Shown: positions 11,119 through 22,909, counted from the first letter of the stretch. The stretch: DNA of 64,000 nt from Fragum whitleyi (GCA_948146395.1 OX411543.1:51812017-51876016); one strand, 5' to 3'. Notes: generated by a model from the letters alone, not told the origin. A program made the numbers and translations.

Positions 11119-11589
11119 TAGGGGTATAACAATGGGTCGAACTATCGCCGTATCGTGATAGTTTACCTTGCAATAGCAATAGGTAGATAGCATTTTTTCA
11201 AGTCAATAGATATCGCAATAGTTTCTCTCACTATCGATAGTTTACAATAGTTATTTTTTAAAAATGAAAGTAGAACTTAATGTAGTAATAATGCTGCATT
11301 TCTGCATGTTTTTATCAGAGAATGAGGTCAAATCCAATTCTTTTTAAGGGAATATCTGTATTAACTGATTTGATCATTTACTCGCCATTGACAAGGTACA
11401 AGACCAATATAAAGTTACTGTTTAATAAAAGGTGGACGCTTTAACATTAATTTTATCTATTTTTTCTGTAAAAACAACTATTGTGAGAGTATTGCAATAG
11501 TTTTCTGACTATTGCAATACTATTCCAATAGCAACTTTACTATCGCAATACTATTGTGATACTAATTTTGAACTCAATAGTCACCCCTA
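11119..11589 (+). mobile_element. hAT-like MITE with 8-bp TSD ATCATTTC
   Basis: ATCATTTC occurs at 11111-11118 and 11590-11597. Termini are TAGGGGTATAAC and GTCACCCCTA. The 471-bp interior consists largely of degenerate ACTATCGCAATAG / CTATTGCAATAC repeats. An 8-bp duplication and AGGGGT ends fit hAT. Confidence 0.85.
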
Positions 11590-11619
11590 ATCATTTCAGA
11601 ACTGCTGAAATAGACTATG

Positions 11620-12425
11620 GACAATCATCATCAGACTTGCTGTAACAATCTGTGGATAATAGTTACCCTCATTAGACTTGCTGTAACAATCTGTGGATAA
11701 TTGTTACCCTCATCAGATTTGCTGTAACAATCTGTGTATAATCGTTACCCTCTTCAGACTTGCTGTAACAATCTGTGGATAATCGTTACCCTCATCAGAC
11801 TTGCTGTAACAATCTGTGGACAATCATTACCCTCTTCAGACTTACTTTGAGAATCTACGGACAATCGTTACTCTCTTCAAAATAGCTGTGAGAATCTTTG
11901 GACAATCATTCATCCCTTCAGACTAGCTGTAAAAGTCTTTGAACAATTGACACTCTCTTCAAACTTGCTGTAAGAATCTATGGATAATCCCTCATCCCTT
12001 ATGAGAGTCTATGGACAATCGTTACTATCTTCAGAATTACTGAAAGAATCTATCAACAATCGTTAATATGTTTAGACTGGCTGTAAGTCCATGAAGAATC
12101 GTTACTCTCTTCCAACTTGCTGTAAGAAACTTTGTACAATCAATACTCTCTTTAGACTTGGGGTAAGAATCTATGGACAATTTTTCATCCCTACAGACTT
12201 GCTGTAAGGAGCTATGGACATCCCTCCATCCTTGCTGTAAGAGTCTATGGACAATTGTACTCTATTCTGAGTGAGGCTGAGACTCTTTGGACAATCTTTC
12301 ATCCATTCAGACTTGCTGAAAAGAGCTATGGACAACCGCTCATCCTTTCATCCTTGCTGTAAGAGTGTATAGACAATTGTTTCTCTGTTCAGATTTGCTG
12401 TAAGATTCCATGGACATTCATTGTA
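11620..12425 (+). repeat. 41-bp satellite array
   Basis: About 19-20 units of CAGACTTGCTGTAACAATCT + GTGGATAATCGTTACCCTC. Near-identical at the left (11634, 11675 onward), increasingly diverged to the right. Confidence 0.9.
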
Positions 12426-12651
12426 GAACTTGCCAAAATCGCCATTTATAGTTATATTCTCTTTTAATCAATGAATACAATATTTGATGATAAATAAGAT
12501 AAATAAGACAAGTCATTTTGGTAGCATATTTGTATAGATTATTGCGTTAGTTAAACTGAATCCTATGATGTGCAAACAAATTTGAATTATCTCAGTGAGA
12601 CAATTCTAATGGGTTCGAACAACATAAGATTCAATTGTAAACCATATTTTT

Positions 12652-13069
12652 ATGCCCCCGCATCGATAGATCGGGGGCATATTGTTTTACGGTTGTCCGT
12701 CTGTCTGTCTGTCTGTCCGTCCATCTGTCTGTCTGCAAAAGTTAACAAAAAAACATTGCCAATATCATCAAGCCTAATCAAGATACAAGGCTAATATTTG
12801 GCATGATAATAGATCTCAATGATCGGCATCCGCTGGTACCAAAGTCAAGGTCATGTGACAAGGTCAAGGTCATCTGTCAAGGTCAAACAACTCAAAAAAA
12901 TAACCAAAAAACTTAACATTGCCAATATCTTCAAGCCTATTCAAGATACAAGGCTCATATTTGGCATGATGATAGATCTCAATGATCCGCATCTGTTGGT
13001 ACCAAAGTCAAGGTCATATGACAAGGTCAAGGTCATCTGTCAAGGTCAAACTTTCACAAACACATCTTG
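12652..13069 (+). mobile_element. GGGGGCAT element, complete
   Basis: ATGCCCCCGCATCGATAGAT / CGGGGGCAT head hairpin after TTTTT, CTGTC/CCGTC run (12694-12732), two copies of a core with AAGTCAAGGTCATGTGACA, and the end CACAAACACATCTTG-TTTTT. Confidence 0.88.
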
Positions 13070-13101
13070 TTTTTAATGTTTTCACTCACAAAATTGTTCA
13101 A

Positions 13102-13173
13102 ATGGCTTAGCGCACAACAAGTGTAACTGCCTATATGCTAATAGGCAGTTAAAACTGTTTTGCACTTGGTCAT
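13102..13173. repeat. 72-bp foldback palindrome, diverged copy
   Basis: ATGGCTTAGCGCACAACAAG... GTAACTGCCTATATGC-TAATAGGCAGTTAAAAC ... GCACTTGGTCAT. Same family as 1153 and 54803, with more mismatches between arms. Confidence 0.75.
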
Positions 13174-13589
13174 CAAAATATTTATATTTACATAGAACTT
13201 ACAATAGTTTTGGTTAAGACTTTATTGAAAATGTTCTAATTTTTGTAAGGAATTTTTTTTCTTTTGAGAGTTGTTGTCATAGTTGTATTTAAGCCTTGTC
13301 ATTCTGTTCACAGCATATTCTTGATGTACACAAAGCTAAGGCAGATATGTATAGACTAAGATCAGCCTGCACAAATTTGCTGTCTGATCTTAAATAATTG
13401 TGGAATTAAGTAAAATGAGGTGTATATATTTGAAACAAAAGTTTAATTCATCAGGATAACGGTTAACTATTTGTGCTTTTCATGGTTTATCCTCTACCCT
13501 GCATATTCGAAGGTGTTTTGTCTACCATTCTTTTGAACAATAATGTCCAATTGATAGTTCTTGAGTTCTCTTCTACTGCTTTTCCTGAA

Positions 13590-13860
13590 ACTTTAGAAAT
13601 CTCCTTATTTAACTTTAGAAATCTCCTTATTAACCTTTCGGAGCCCCCTTATTAAGCTTTAGGAGCTCCCCTTTTAAACTTAAATAGGGGTCCCCAAATT
13701 AAATTTTAGGAGCTCCCTTATTAAACTTTAGGAGCTCCCTTATTAAACTTTAGGAGCTCCCTTATTAAACTGTAGAAGTCTCCTTATTTAACTTCAGGAG
13801 CCCTCTTAATAAACTTTAGCCTCCTTATTAAACTTAAGAGTACCCTTATGAAGACAATCT
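13590..13860 (+). repeat. 22-bp satellite array
   Basis: About twelve units of CTTTAGGAGCTCCCTTATTAAA, each with the palindromic GGAGCTCC. Edges diverged. Confidence 0.88.
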
Positions 13861-13869
13861 TAAAAATTG

Positions 13870-15080
13870 ATTTGGTATAAAGGGAGCTGTTTTTGTCCAA
13901 TAATTGCCCCAACACTCACAGCGCACTTCATCTGATATGGCAGTCACACAAAGACCTTCTTTCAACCTTTTCTATATCTTTTTTTTAAACCACTGCATCA
14001 GTTCATAAGTAGCAAAGCTACTTTGGAAAATGTTTTGCTGAAAATACAGCATTTCTAGCCTAAAGATATCCTTATGCCAAGGCAAAGTTTATCTTTGTTA
14101 AAATCTAAATAATGATATCAAAGCTAAAGTAACAATATCTAAACTTGAATAAAATAATTTAAATCTAAACTAGATAAAACATAATAATAAATCATAATTT
14201 AACTTCAGGGATAAATAAATTAAAATCAGGTATGATTTCATTTAATATATTCTAACATGTTATTTAAAAATCATAATTAAACTTAACGGATAAATAAATT
14301 AAAATGAAGTATTATGATTTAATTTAATAAAACTAACATGTTATTTAAAATATTAATAATGCAATTAAAAAGACTTAAAATCATGAAATAAATACAGTAA
14401 TGTACAGTTTGTATATCATAAAATGAAATATACTTGGTATATAAGTTAAATTAAAGGAATGCTCTAATATTGATTAAATCCTATTTATGAATAGGTGATT
14501 ACAGATAATTTTCTAGTGCCTAGAACAGGTACTCTTCTAGGCACTATTTATAAATATTTTCTGATCTAGATGGAGGTACTTATGAACTGATGTGGTTATT
14601 GTAATTGTAACTTTTTCATTATAACACTTTCACCCCCTCCCTCCCCAGCTGTTGTGGACCAGGTCTAAGCAGCATATAAAACAACCCCTCTCTCACAGGT
14701 TGAATATACCTGACAGTAGGGCCGAAGTGGCAGATTCATGATTTGTGAGCAGAGAAAGAAGCTTGCTCCATGTTGATTTAAAACTTGTTATGGTCACTTA
14801 CTCACATCCACCAAGCACAGAGAGAAAGTGTCTGAGACAACCAAAATCCTTTCATCATCAACTGTCATATCCTGTACACTTTAGTCATCAATTGGATGAG
14901 CCTTACCTAGGTATTGAAAATCTAATTAAGGATGCAGTGTGTCCTTCAAATGCCTCTACTTTTCTTATGTATCCAAAAAAAGCAAAGCATTTCCACCAAC
15001 TCCTGTCTGGTAAACACCACTGTGATCTTTTTCCTGTTTTATTTAGCACATTCAAATGGTTACAAGCAAGTGCAATTGGG
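13870..15080. other. Unassigned very AT-rich sequence
   Basis: 14150-14480 is extremely AT-rich, with two similar 120-bp blocks (AAATCATAATTTAACTTCAG at 14188; AATCATAATTAAACTTAACG at 14268). No gene signal. Confidence 0.4.
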
Positions 15081-15084
15081 ATAT

Positions 15085-15250
15085 AATTTGCAAACGGATC
15101 TTTGTCTTCCCAATGTTCACCCACAAGCCCCTTAATTATCTCCATCGCTGCTTTCCACGTCTGAATTCCTCCCAGGGTTTTATACTGATCCTCAGGTCAT
15201 CTGCATACAGCAGCTCCCATTGATAACCAGCGTATTTGATTAAAGCCCCA
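15085..15250 (-). pseudogene. LINE reverse-transcriptase fragment
   Basis: Read on the minus strand, 15240-15185 encodes YAGYQWELLYADDLRI, containing the YADD catalytic box of reverse transcriptases and the ELLYADDL context typical of invertebrate LINEs. Just downstream in another frame is TWKAAMEIIKGL, similar to the segment after YADDL. Frameshifted and short, so a dead fragment. Confidence 0.65.
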
Positions 15251-15470
15251 TTATCACAATGATGAAAAGCACTCATTTAGTTATCCCTTTGCCTGCTGAA
15301 TTTAAATTTTGTTTTAAACAAGTTGTCAACTTTGTGACATTTTAATGAGTGATAATAATAATCTGTGCAAGCTGATCTTGGTCTAAACTGTCTGCCAAAG
15401 CTTTGTGTACAACTGGAATGTCCTGTATGGCCTACTATTTTACTGCTTATGTTCCTACACAATATCTCGA

Positions 15471-15539
15471 GGGTTCGGTGCAAGACTGTAGTAAGTGTAT
15501 ATACATTGTATATACTTACTACAGTCTTGCAAAGAACCC
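15471..15539. repeat. 69-bp palindrome
   Basis: GGGTTCGGTGCAAGACTGTA ... TATATACATTGTATATA ... TACAGTCTTGCAAAGAACCC. Arms pair over about 32 bases with few mismatches. Confidence 0.88.
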
Positions 15540-15663
15540 ACGATCTGTCATATCCTGGTTGTTATTCTAAATTCTTGATGTTGTAGTATAGGCAGTTAAA
15601 ACTATTTGGCTCTTAGCATTGATATAGAATGAATATATATATCTTTTGTACTTCAACATTTAA

Positions 15664-15985
15664 TTGTCAAATTATGGCAGAATTGTGTTGTGTCCCTCTG
15701 TGCGTCCGGTCGTAAACTCTTTCTTTAAAAATCTTCTCCTCAGAAACTACTGGATGAATGATTCTTTAGTGACCCTTTATCAGACTACTAAAAATTCCTG
15801 TGATCGGATGAAAAATATGTATTTTATGGGCAGAGGTCATTTTTCTATGTTATATAGTGGAAACTTTGAAAATCAATTTCTTAGAATGTAATTAATGGGT
15901 ATCAACCTAATTTCACTGGAATGATACTCGAGTGACCCTTTATTTCAGGCCTGTGGAGCGACTCAAGCCATTCATGGCTTTCTAG
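15664..15985 (+). mobile_element. AGCTCC-family element, internally deleted
   Basis: Lacks the head hairpin but has TGTGTCCCTCTGTGCGTCCG, AAACTACTGGATGAATG and ATGGGCAGAGGTCATTTTTC. The complete 3' end is present: GTGGAGCGACTC, hairpin AAGCCATTCATGGCTT, TCTAG-TTTTT. Confidence 0.78.
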
Positions 15986-15989
15986 TTTT

Positions 15990-16840
15990 TTTGTCTTTTA
16001 AAAAAATTGATATTTAACTTCGTTATTCTAGTAAATGTTTTGTCAAAAAATAATGTAATTTGTGAGAAACCAATATGAAAAGTTAAGCGAGGATATGCTG
16101 ATAAATTAGCAAGCTAATCATAGAACCAAGTGATGGTTAAATTGACTACATTAAAGTGATGATAGTTGGTTAAAGAACACTATTGGATAACCTCAATCAT
16201 AATGCGTCTGAAGGGAAGTCCAAGTTAAGTTGGGATGAATGCGCAGGGTTTTCCAGAGTTTTTTTGCCCTTAAGGGTTTTTATCTCTGGTTTTTAAGCCA
16301 GCGCTAATTTTTGAAAATGTGTATTGTAGAACACATGTTTTTTGTTGAATATGAACTAAAGTTAAATGAAGTTCCAATTAACTTTCTGATTTTGTAAATA
16401 CAAGTACATGTATAAGTATGCAATTCTATTTCATCAATTTGTTAGGATATATATTTCCAAGTTCATATTTGTTAAGCCATATGTTTGTCAAGTGTTGCTA
16501 ATATTAAATACATCTTTTTGTTATTGTAGTTTTGTCTGTCTTATCATGTACAGAAAGTCCGTAACTGAGCATAGCCGAAAATAAAAACGTGGGTCTGGCT
16601 TAAACCCACACAGACAAGTAATATAGATTTTATTGGTTTGTTATGTGCTAACTGCTAGGCCAAAGGGCGGTCATTTTTGATGGCTCAGTGCCAAACAGTT
16701 GTAACTGCATGCCAAGAATATCCTGTACCAAAACTCCCTTTTAAGAAATAGTAGCAAAAAGAACCTATCTCTCTGATTGTCCGTTAATATCCATTAAAAT
16801 TGTCTGAGAACTGCAGATGTTTTTATGTATGCGGTTTTAA
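15990..16840. other. Unassigned sequence with half foldback copy
   Basis: A single arm of the 72-bp foldback (GATGGCTCAGTGCCAAACAG) is at 16679-16712. Nothing else recognised. Confidence 0.4.
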
Positions 16841-16939
16841 TTACCCTGGTGGTCTTAGAGAAGGCCATATATTTACCCAAGCTGTGGATCCAAATTCTAT
16901 CCAGATAGAGATGAGGAATGTTAGACACATATTCATCGC

Positions 16940-17770
16940 TTCGTCAGTCCGTCTGTCCCCACCTATTTCTCCATAACCCTTGGGCCAAATCAAATGAAAC
17001 TTACCATATGAACTCCCTATGATATAGTGATGATGCACCTGTGACGGTTTTTGGATTTGAGGCCTCGTCACGGGAAAAGGGAACTTAAGGTAAAAATCAG
17101 TTTTTCCCAAATTTCTCCTAGTCTGTCAGAACTTAGTGAAATTTCATATTTGAGTAGCAAATCAGATGCCCTCTACTATCAACAAATTGAAATTAACGTA
17201 AAAAAAAATATCATGGTAAAAGGGGGCTAAATGTTTGTTACCTTTACGTTAGCATGTAAAATAGTTATTCTGTCTGTCCGTCCGTCCCCACCTATTTCTC
17301 CATAACCCTTGGGCCAAATCAAATGAAACTTACCATGTGAACTTCCTATGATATAGTGTTGATGCATCTGTGAAGGTTTTTTTGAATTGAGGCCTCGTCA
17401 CGGGAAAAGGGGACTTGGGGTAAAAAACAGTTTTTCCCAAATTTCTCCTAGTCTAACTGTCACAATTTAGTGAAATTTCATATTTGAGTAGCAAATCAGA
17501 TGCCCTTTACTATAAACAATTTGAAATTAACGTATAAAAAAATATCATGGAAAAAGGGGGCTAAATGTTTGTTACCTTTACGCAAGCATGTAAAATACAG
17601 TTATTCTTTCATTTCTCCTAGTCTTATGCTCAGAATTTGATGAAATTTCACATTTCGGTAGCAAATCAGATGCCCTTTTCCATAAACTATTTGAAATTTG
17701 TGTCTAAAAATATATGTCATGCAAAAAGGAGGTTTAATGTTTGTTACCTTTATGTTTGCTGTATAAGATA
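16940..17770 (+). repeat. Tandem repeat, about 330-bp unit, 2.5 copies
   Basis: Units starting GTCTGTCCCCACCTATTTC near 16949 and 17283, each containing GAGGCCTCGTCACGGGAAAA and AGGGGGCTAAATGTTTGTTA; a partial third unit is at 17610-17770. Probably the core of a further CTGTC-type element. Confidence 0.82.
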
Positions 17771-17799
17771 ACACCTTATTTGAGTCCTTGCAATCTGAC

Positions 17800-17965
17800 C
17801 ACAGAGCATATCTCCTAAAGTATAATAGCTATCAACTTGAAACTTTATGGGTGGATAGATCTTATGGAGGAGAGATGCTTAGATTATGTCTGGAGCATAT
17901 CTTCTAACGTATAACAGCTATCAACTTGAAACTTTATGGGTGGATAGATCTCATGGAGGAGAAGT
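17800..17965 (+). repeat. Duplicated 83-bp segment
   Basis: AGCATATCTCCTAAAGTATA ... CTTTATGGGTGGATAGATCT occurs at 17806 and 17892, followed by GGAGGAGA. The phrase GTGCTGTGCACAAGAACTA after it is a dispersed repeat also near 28185 and 49845. Confidence 0.75.
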
Positions 17966-18424
17966 GCTGTGCACAAGAACTACACAGATTTTGGTAGATG
18001 TTCTGAATCTATTGTTTTGTAATGCAACCCATGATTGGCGAGCGACAGCATGGCAAACAAATTTTGCGGACTTTCTATTTTCTGTCATAGTTTATGATGA
18101 AAACCTTGAAGTATTTTTTTCTAATTTTAAAATGCCATTTTTAAAGCGCCAACGTCCGGTATGTTCAAGAAAGGCCACTCGCTATCCAGAACACTGTTCA
18201 TGTTGAACGTTTCCTGAATGTTCAGCTCACTTTAAGCTCACCTTACATGGTGTTTCACGGCGGTGGGCCTCTGTGATCATTCTGAAATGTCCGACGGCGT
18301 AATTGATCTTATTCTGCAAAAGTAGAAAGGATAGACTACCTCGAAAGTAGGATTTCTATAGACGGTCCAACTAAGGTTTTTTTTGTATTTTGAACGCGGC
18401 TTTTAAATTATTCATATATCATGG

Positions 18425-18500
18425 CAGTTGAAGCACCCAACATTATATTCCTGGTATTTCTCGCATTCAGCACTACCATTAATTTACTTCCTTTTCAGGC
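18425..18500 (-). mobile_element. SINE body fragment
   Basis: Contains the reversed SINE body TTCCTGGTATTTCTCGCATT and AGCACTACCATT. Confidence 0.5.
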
Positions 18501-18796
18501 CTTCATGTGGGAGATGAATGAAAGAAAAGATATGTGCCGATTAAGACTGCCGTTCACATTTTAAATAGTGTTACAATACAATAGTCATAAATAAAATCAA
18601 ACCATTGCCTGGGAAATTTCAAAACCATCCACGTTGCAATTCTCAAAATAATAAAATTTGTATATCGTAAGCGAGTGGCTTAAACTTCCTTCCTACAGCT
18701 TGAAAGAACATGAGTTACGAGGTTTTTGTCGTATCTCGGTAATATTGTTTTCGAGACTTTATTATACAGTATCGCGCTTATATGTTCATTCGGCAT

Positions 18797-18893
18797 TTTA
18801 CGGTTTTACGCCGCTTTCAACATTTTTTCGGTTATAACGCGGAGCACCTATCAATGGCTTCCTGGTATATCTTACGCCAGTACAATCGGGAAC
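18797..18893 (-). mobile_element. SINE 3' part
   Basis: Minus-strand reading gives GTACTGGCGTAAG, ATATACCAGGAAGCCATTGA, TAGGTGCTCC and the tail TTGAAAGCGGCGTAAAACCG. Confidence 0.72.
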
Positions 18894-19044
18894 CTTCGGC
18901 GATTCTACGGAATAGACCTCGGGAATAATACGGGCGCAGCCATGAAAGCGCGTCATATCGCGCGTGGGTTTATATGACGTCACAAACATAAACGATCCCG
19001 CTAAGGATGACGTTGCATAAAACAAAATCAACGAAAGAAGAATT

Positions 19045-19116
19045 ATGGGCATATCATAATTTGATAACAAAACGCAGTGTGTAACTGCGTTTTGTCATTA
19101 AATTATTATATGCCCA
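19045..19116. repeat. 72-bp palindrome around CGCAGT
   Basis: TGGGCATATCATAATTTGAT, AACAAAACGCAGT, centre GTGT, AACTGCGTTTTGTCATTAAA, TTATTATATGCCCA. Unrelated in sequence to the ATGGC...GCCAT foldback. Confidence 0.85.
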
Positions 19117-19287
19117 AAAGATCTCGAAAGACGATCGGAAAGAATTAACAAATTGTGATTTTCTTTATGCGTATTAACCGAAGTACTTCCAGGAGCCGAA
19201 TTACCTAAAAAATGACCCAAAATTACTACACTTACGTCCGAGGTACTTTTCAAGTTACGGAAAAGTCCGAGCGATGTTCCGAATGAT

Positions 19288-19488
19288 AACGCGGAGCACC
19301 TATCAATGGCTTCCTGGTATATCTAACACCAGTACTACCATTACATCCTTTCTCACACAGGTCTACGATTATCGACCCATTAGTGGGAGACATATAGTCG
19401 AAAAGAATGTGTTCCGCCGTCGGGGATCAAACCCGGAGCCTCTAGGTTGACAGTCCGACGCGCTACCAACTGCGCTATGACGGCGGCA
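19288..19488 (-). mobile_element. tRNA-derived SINE, minus strand
   Basis: Minus strand: tRNA-like head (TAGCGCAGTTGGTAGCGCG A box; GGGTTTGATCCC B box) at 19412-19488, then GAGAAAGGATGTAATGGTAG, TACCAGGAAGCCATTGATAG. 3' tail missing beyond about 19288. Confidence 0.82.
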
Positions 19489-19997
19489 TTTTTTTTAGGA
19501 AGGTAGGTAAACTTTTGCCGAAATGGAAATGTCACAAAATGAAATTATTTACAAAAACATATTAGAAAATAGCGATCAAAACTAAGTTATATTATTGCAT
19601 GGAAATGTTCAAAATTATTGTTAGAATTCTCGCAACTTGCGGCAACAGTAAATTTTTGTATATCGTCGGCAAGAGACTTAAACCCCGATTTTAGTTACAG
19701 CTTGAATAAACTGGTGCTACATGAGATTTTGCCCGCCCACAGCCGATATGATTTTTGAGTCCCGGTAACTACCGGTTGAGTGTCAATCTAATGTTTCACA
19801 TGGCATTTAAAATAACGTAAACAAAAAAGGCTGCATTTGCAATATATTTTGCAGGTCCGTAAAAACAAGGAGGTCGAATGAGGAGGCATCAAACCGTTAC
19901 ATGATATCCCCATTTTTTTTCTCAAGTTTGCGGAATTTGCAAATTTTCTACATTTAATAACCGAGTAACTGTTAAACCTTACTCCTTCTCTGCTTTA

Positions 19998-20587
19998 AGC
20001 CTAGTTTACATTTGCAACGGTCGCCGTTCGATATCGCAGCCAGCGATTTATTGTATGATGTTTATAACATCGTACGATTTTTTTTCTACGGCGTATGTGT
20101 TCACAAAATCGTGCGGTGGCCATAATGCGGTTTTCATAAAGCTGTCACAAGAATCATTGAGATACCCTTGCGGCGATCGCAAGGTAAATGAGCGATCCTC
20201 GCTTGGAGACCGTGCGATTTGTAAACTATATACATTGTAGACAGTGCGGCCGCCGTACGACCATCTTGCGTAACCCGCGCGGGGACCCTAAGATGAACCG
20301 TTCTTTACATATAGGCACAACATCGTGCGGTGGCCTTGCGATGTCCGTGCGGCGATCATGCGATTCCTAGATGACGTGTCTATGGACAACGCTCTCCGTA
20401 CGGTTTTTCAATTTTTAAAAATCTGTATACTTATTTTTCATACAAAGTCCCAAGGTTCTGCGGCACCCGTGAAACCGTGCGAATATCGCACGGACACCGT
20501 ATGCCGCCTCACGGCGCTGCGCGATTTTGGGAATGCGGCGAGTTATGGGCGCCGTACGGGCTCCGTAAGCCAAATGTTAACTAGGCT
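19998..20587. mobile_element. PIF/Harbinger-like MITE, CpG-rich, TTA TSD
   Basis: TTA flanks (19995-19997, 20588-20590) and termini AGCCTAGTTTACATTTGC and CAAATGTTAACTAGGCT. The interior is rich in CG and repeats GTGCGGTGGCC and TGCGGCGATCGC. 590 bp without a convincing ORF. A 3-bp TTA/TAA duplication is typical of PIF/Harbinger. Confidence 0.8.
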
Positions 20588-20589
20588 TT

Positions 20590-21420
20590 ATGGACACGTA
20601 CCGGTGTAAGAAAATATCAAAATAGAAATATGTCTAAAATATGACCAAGGTTTTAAGATATACAGGTTTTTTTTCGAGTTTGAGACTCCCATATGGTAAC
20701 CAGGACTCGCAAAACAATCCGACATGAGTTCCAAGAACCCCTCTTTTTATGATTCTGGTCTGCTTTGTACTAGTCGATTTAAAGAATTCTGTTCTGCTCT
20801 GTTCAAAAAAATACGCAATTCTCAGCACATTATATTGGTAAAAAATACGAATCTATGGAAATATTTAGAAAAAGAAAGGAAAGCAAATAAAACATACTTG
20901 TCTATTAGTAAATATTTCTCGCATGTCAACTTGTCGAAAAAAAATCGTCATGTGTTTTATTTACATGTGCGCAGACTCAGATCGGTCTCATCCGCATCTT
21001 CTAATCAAAGTATTCAAATATCAATGTCTCAATGTCTTGCCATCACGCCAAAAGGTTGGAAATTATTATTATTACCAAAGATTACATCACGTACAATTGT
21101 TTCCTAATTATGTCTTTTGTAAAAAAAAAAAGTTCTAATATAGTACATTTAACAACACTTACTATAAAATCGGATTATAAAACAAAATGTCCGTGAGTCG
21201 TACCATTTTGATTATTCGATTGATATATCATATTCTTGATTTTGTCAGACATACAGAAAAATATTGGAAATTTTAAGATGTTGGGAAAAACTGAAACATC
21301 TTCCAGTGTGAATTGTAGCTATGGCAACAGAGGTATTTTGACATATCTCACTAAATTTGTGAACTATTAATTACATGTAATGGTCATTAATTAGGGCAGC
21401 TGGTATACATGTAGCTTTAG
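20590..21420. other. Unassigned sequence with 127-codon open frame
   Basis: An open frame runs 20724-21107 (plus) but its product is low-complexity, lacks a known motif and has no splice or start context. Treated as chance. Confidence 0.35.
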
Positions 21421-21429
21421 AATCTTTGA

Positions 21430-22050
21430 TCACAGGGATTCTACGGTCTCCAGTGAATTTCTTAAAAGGGAGCAATATTCTCGGCATGGTAGTAGTTTTA
21501 GGGCCCCATCATTAGTGACAGTGATGTTTGACATGTCCGTGAAGGGTGATCCTATGGGTGTTGGTATGTTTGATTGGTCTTCTTTTGTAAAGACAGATTC
21601 GTACTGCTTGTTTAATATATGCTTTTTCACAAGTTTACCATTGTCCTTACGGGGTGGCACTCCACAGCTGTCCTTTTTCAGTAATTTAATGTAGCCCCAA
21701 AAGCGTTTTTGTTTAAGGAACTTTTTGGTCTGTGTCTGGGTCTCCAATCTCTATGAGGTTTTCAATGTACTTCCGGTAGGCTTGTCGTTCTAACTTTTGG
21801 ACTGAGCTTCTAAATTTGATGTACTTGGTTTTGTCTTTCGGGCAAATACTTGTCTTCTGTTTGGTGTAAAGGTGCTTCCTTTTCCTGTAAAGTCTTTTTA
21901 TGTCTTTGCTAATCCAAGGTTTGCTTGTCTTGTTACCAGATAAAAGTTTGGAAGGAATGTGTTTATCCATGAGCTGTCGTATCTTTCTAGCAAAGCCTTT
22001 CCATGTTTCATTAACATTGAGAGTGTCATAATCTTTTAGAAATTTTGGTA
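21430..22050 (-). pseudogene. LINE (jockey-like) ORF2 fragment, frameshifted
   Basis: Minus strand: LNVNETWKGFARKIRQLMDK, then PWISKDIKRLYRKRKHLYTK, RKYIENLIEIGDP, a frameshift near 21730, FWGYIKLLKKDSCGV and HILNKQYESVFTKED. This is the linker between endonuclease and RT in invertebrate non-LTR elements. No RT catalytic box remains. Confidence 0.8.
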
Positions 22051-22455
22051 AGTATATCCATAACTAGAAAATCGAGTTATTATTTGGCTTTTAACTTTTT
22101 ATCAATTTACGCACTTGTGTTTTATCATTAAGATGCACGAATCTAGGAGAAATGGTGATACTTTTTATTTTCCAGTTTAGTAATGAGATTCCAGTCTAAC
22201 GAGACGACAATAAATTTATGTTTACTTTTTAGACTCGGCCACAATTTGACATTTAATGTACTTCCGGGAAAATACGGGTTGATAATATCTATTTCTCGTT
22301 GTTTTCTTTTGCAGTTTCTACAATACCGTCTTGCAAGTGAGTCTATTTTGAAGTACATCTCAAATATTTGCTTCTTTTTTTTAAAAAAAAATTTAGAAGG
22401 TTATCGCTTTGGTATTATGAACAAACATTAAACCTTTACCATCTGTTGAAACGAC

Positions 22456-22677
22456 ACTACTGGTTGGAGACCAATTCTCGCCATGTACCAGTTCTCGCCA
22501 AAAGACCATTTTTACAGTAATGACACAATATTCATTTACAACAAGTTATTGTCTGAATATAAGAAGTTGCTTTTAACATAATTTGTAATTTAGAAGGCTT
22601 TCCTTTCTGTTTTTACCATGAACCAGGGTAGCTGGCGAGAACTGGTACTTGGTGAGAATTAGTCTCCAACCAGTAGT
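22456..22677. mobile_element. MITE with about 45-bp TIRs
   Basis: ACTACTGGTTGGAGACCAAT ... CTCGCCA at the left, and TGGCGAGAACTGG ... ATTAGTCTCCAACCAGTAGT at the right, spacing 222 bp. No target duplication identified. Confidence 0.8.
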
Positions 22678-22909
22678 CCGGCAAAATCATCTTTGTTTCA
22701 TATGATGAAGACACGATTATCAATGCACAAACTATGATGCGTCCTGCTTTAAGACAACCAACAGCAATTAGTGGAAGGGAATTAAGCGCTTTACATTAGT
22801 GATCAAGCAGTTTCTTGATAATCTGTCAATCCACGGCTTAAGGCAAAAATATTTTGAGTACCTTGACAGGGCTCTGCAGACTTTATAAATTTGGGGACAG
22901 ACCTGGGTC

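Noticed and set aside
11620..12425. CRISPR-like regular array
   Set aside because: Units are contiguous head-to-tail with gradual divergence and no unique spacers; eukaryotic satellite.
20724..21107. 127-codon open frame
   Set aside because: Low-complexity product, no domain, no start or splice context, and overlapped by another frame.
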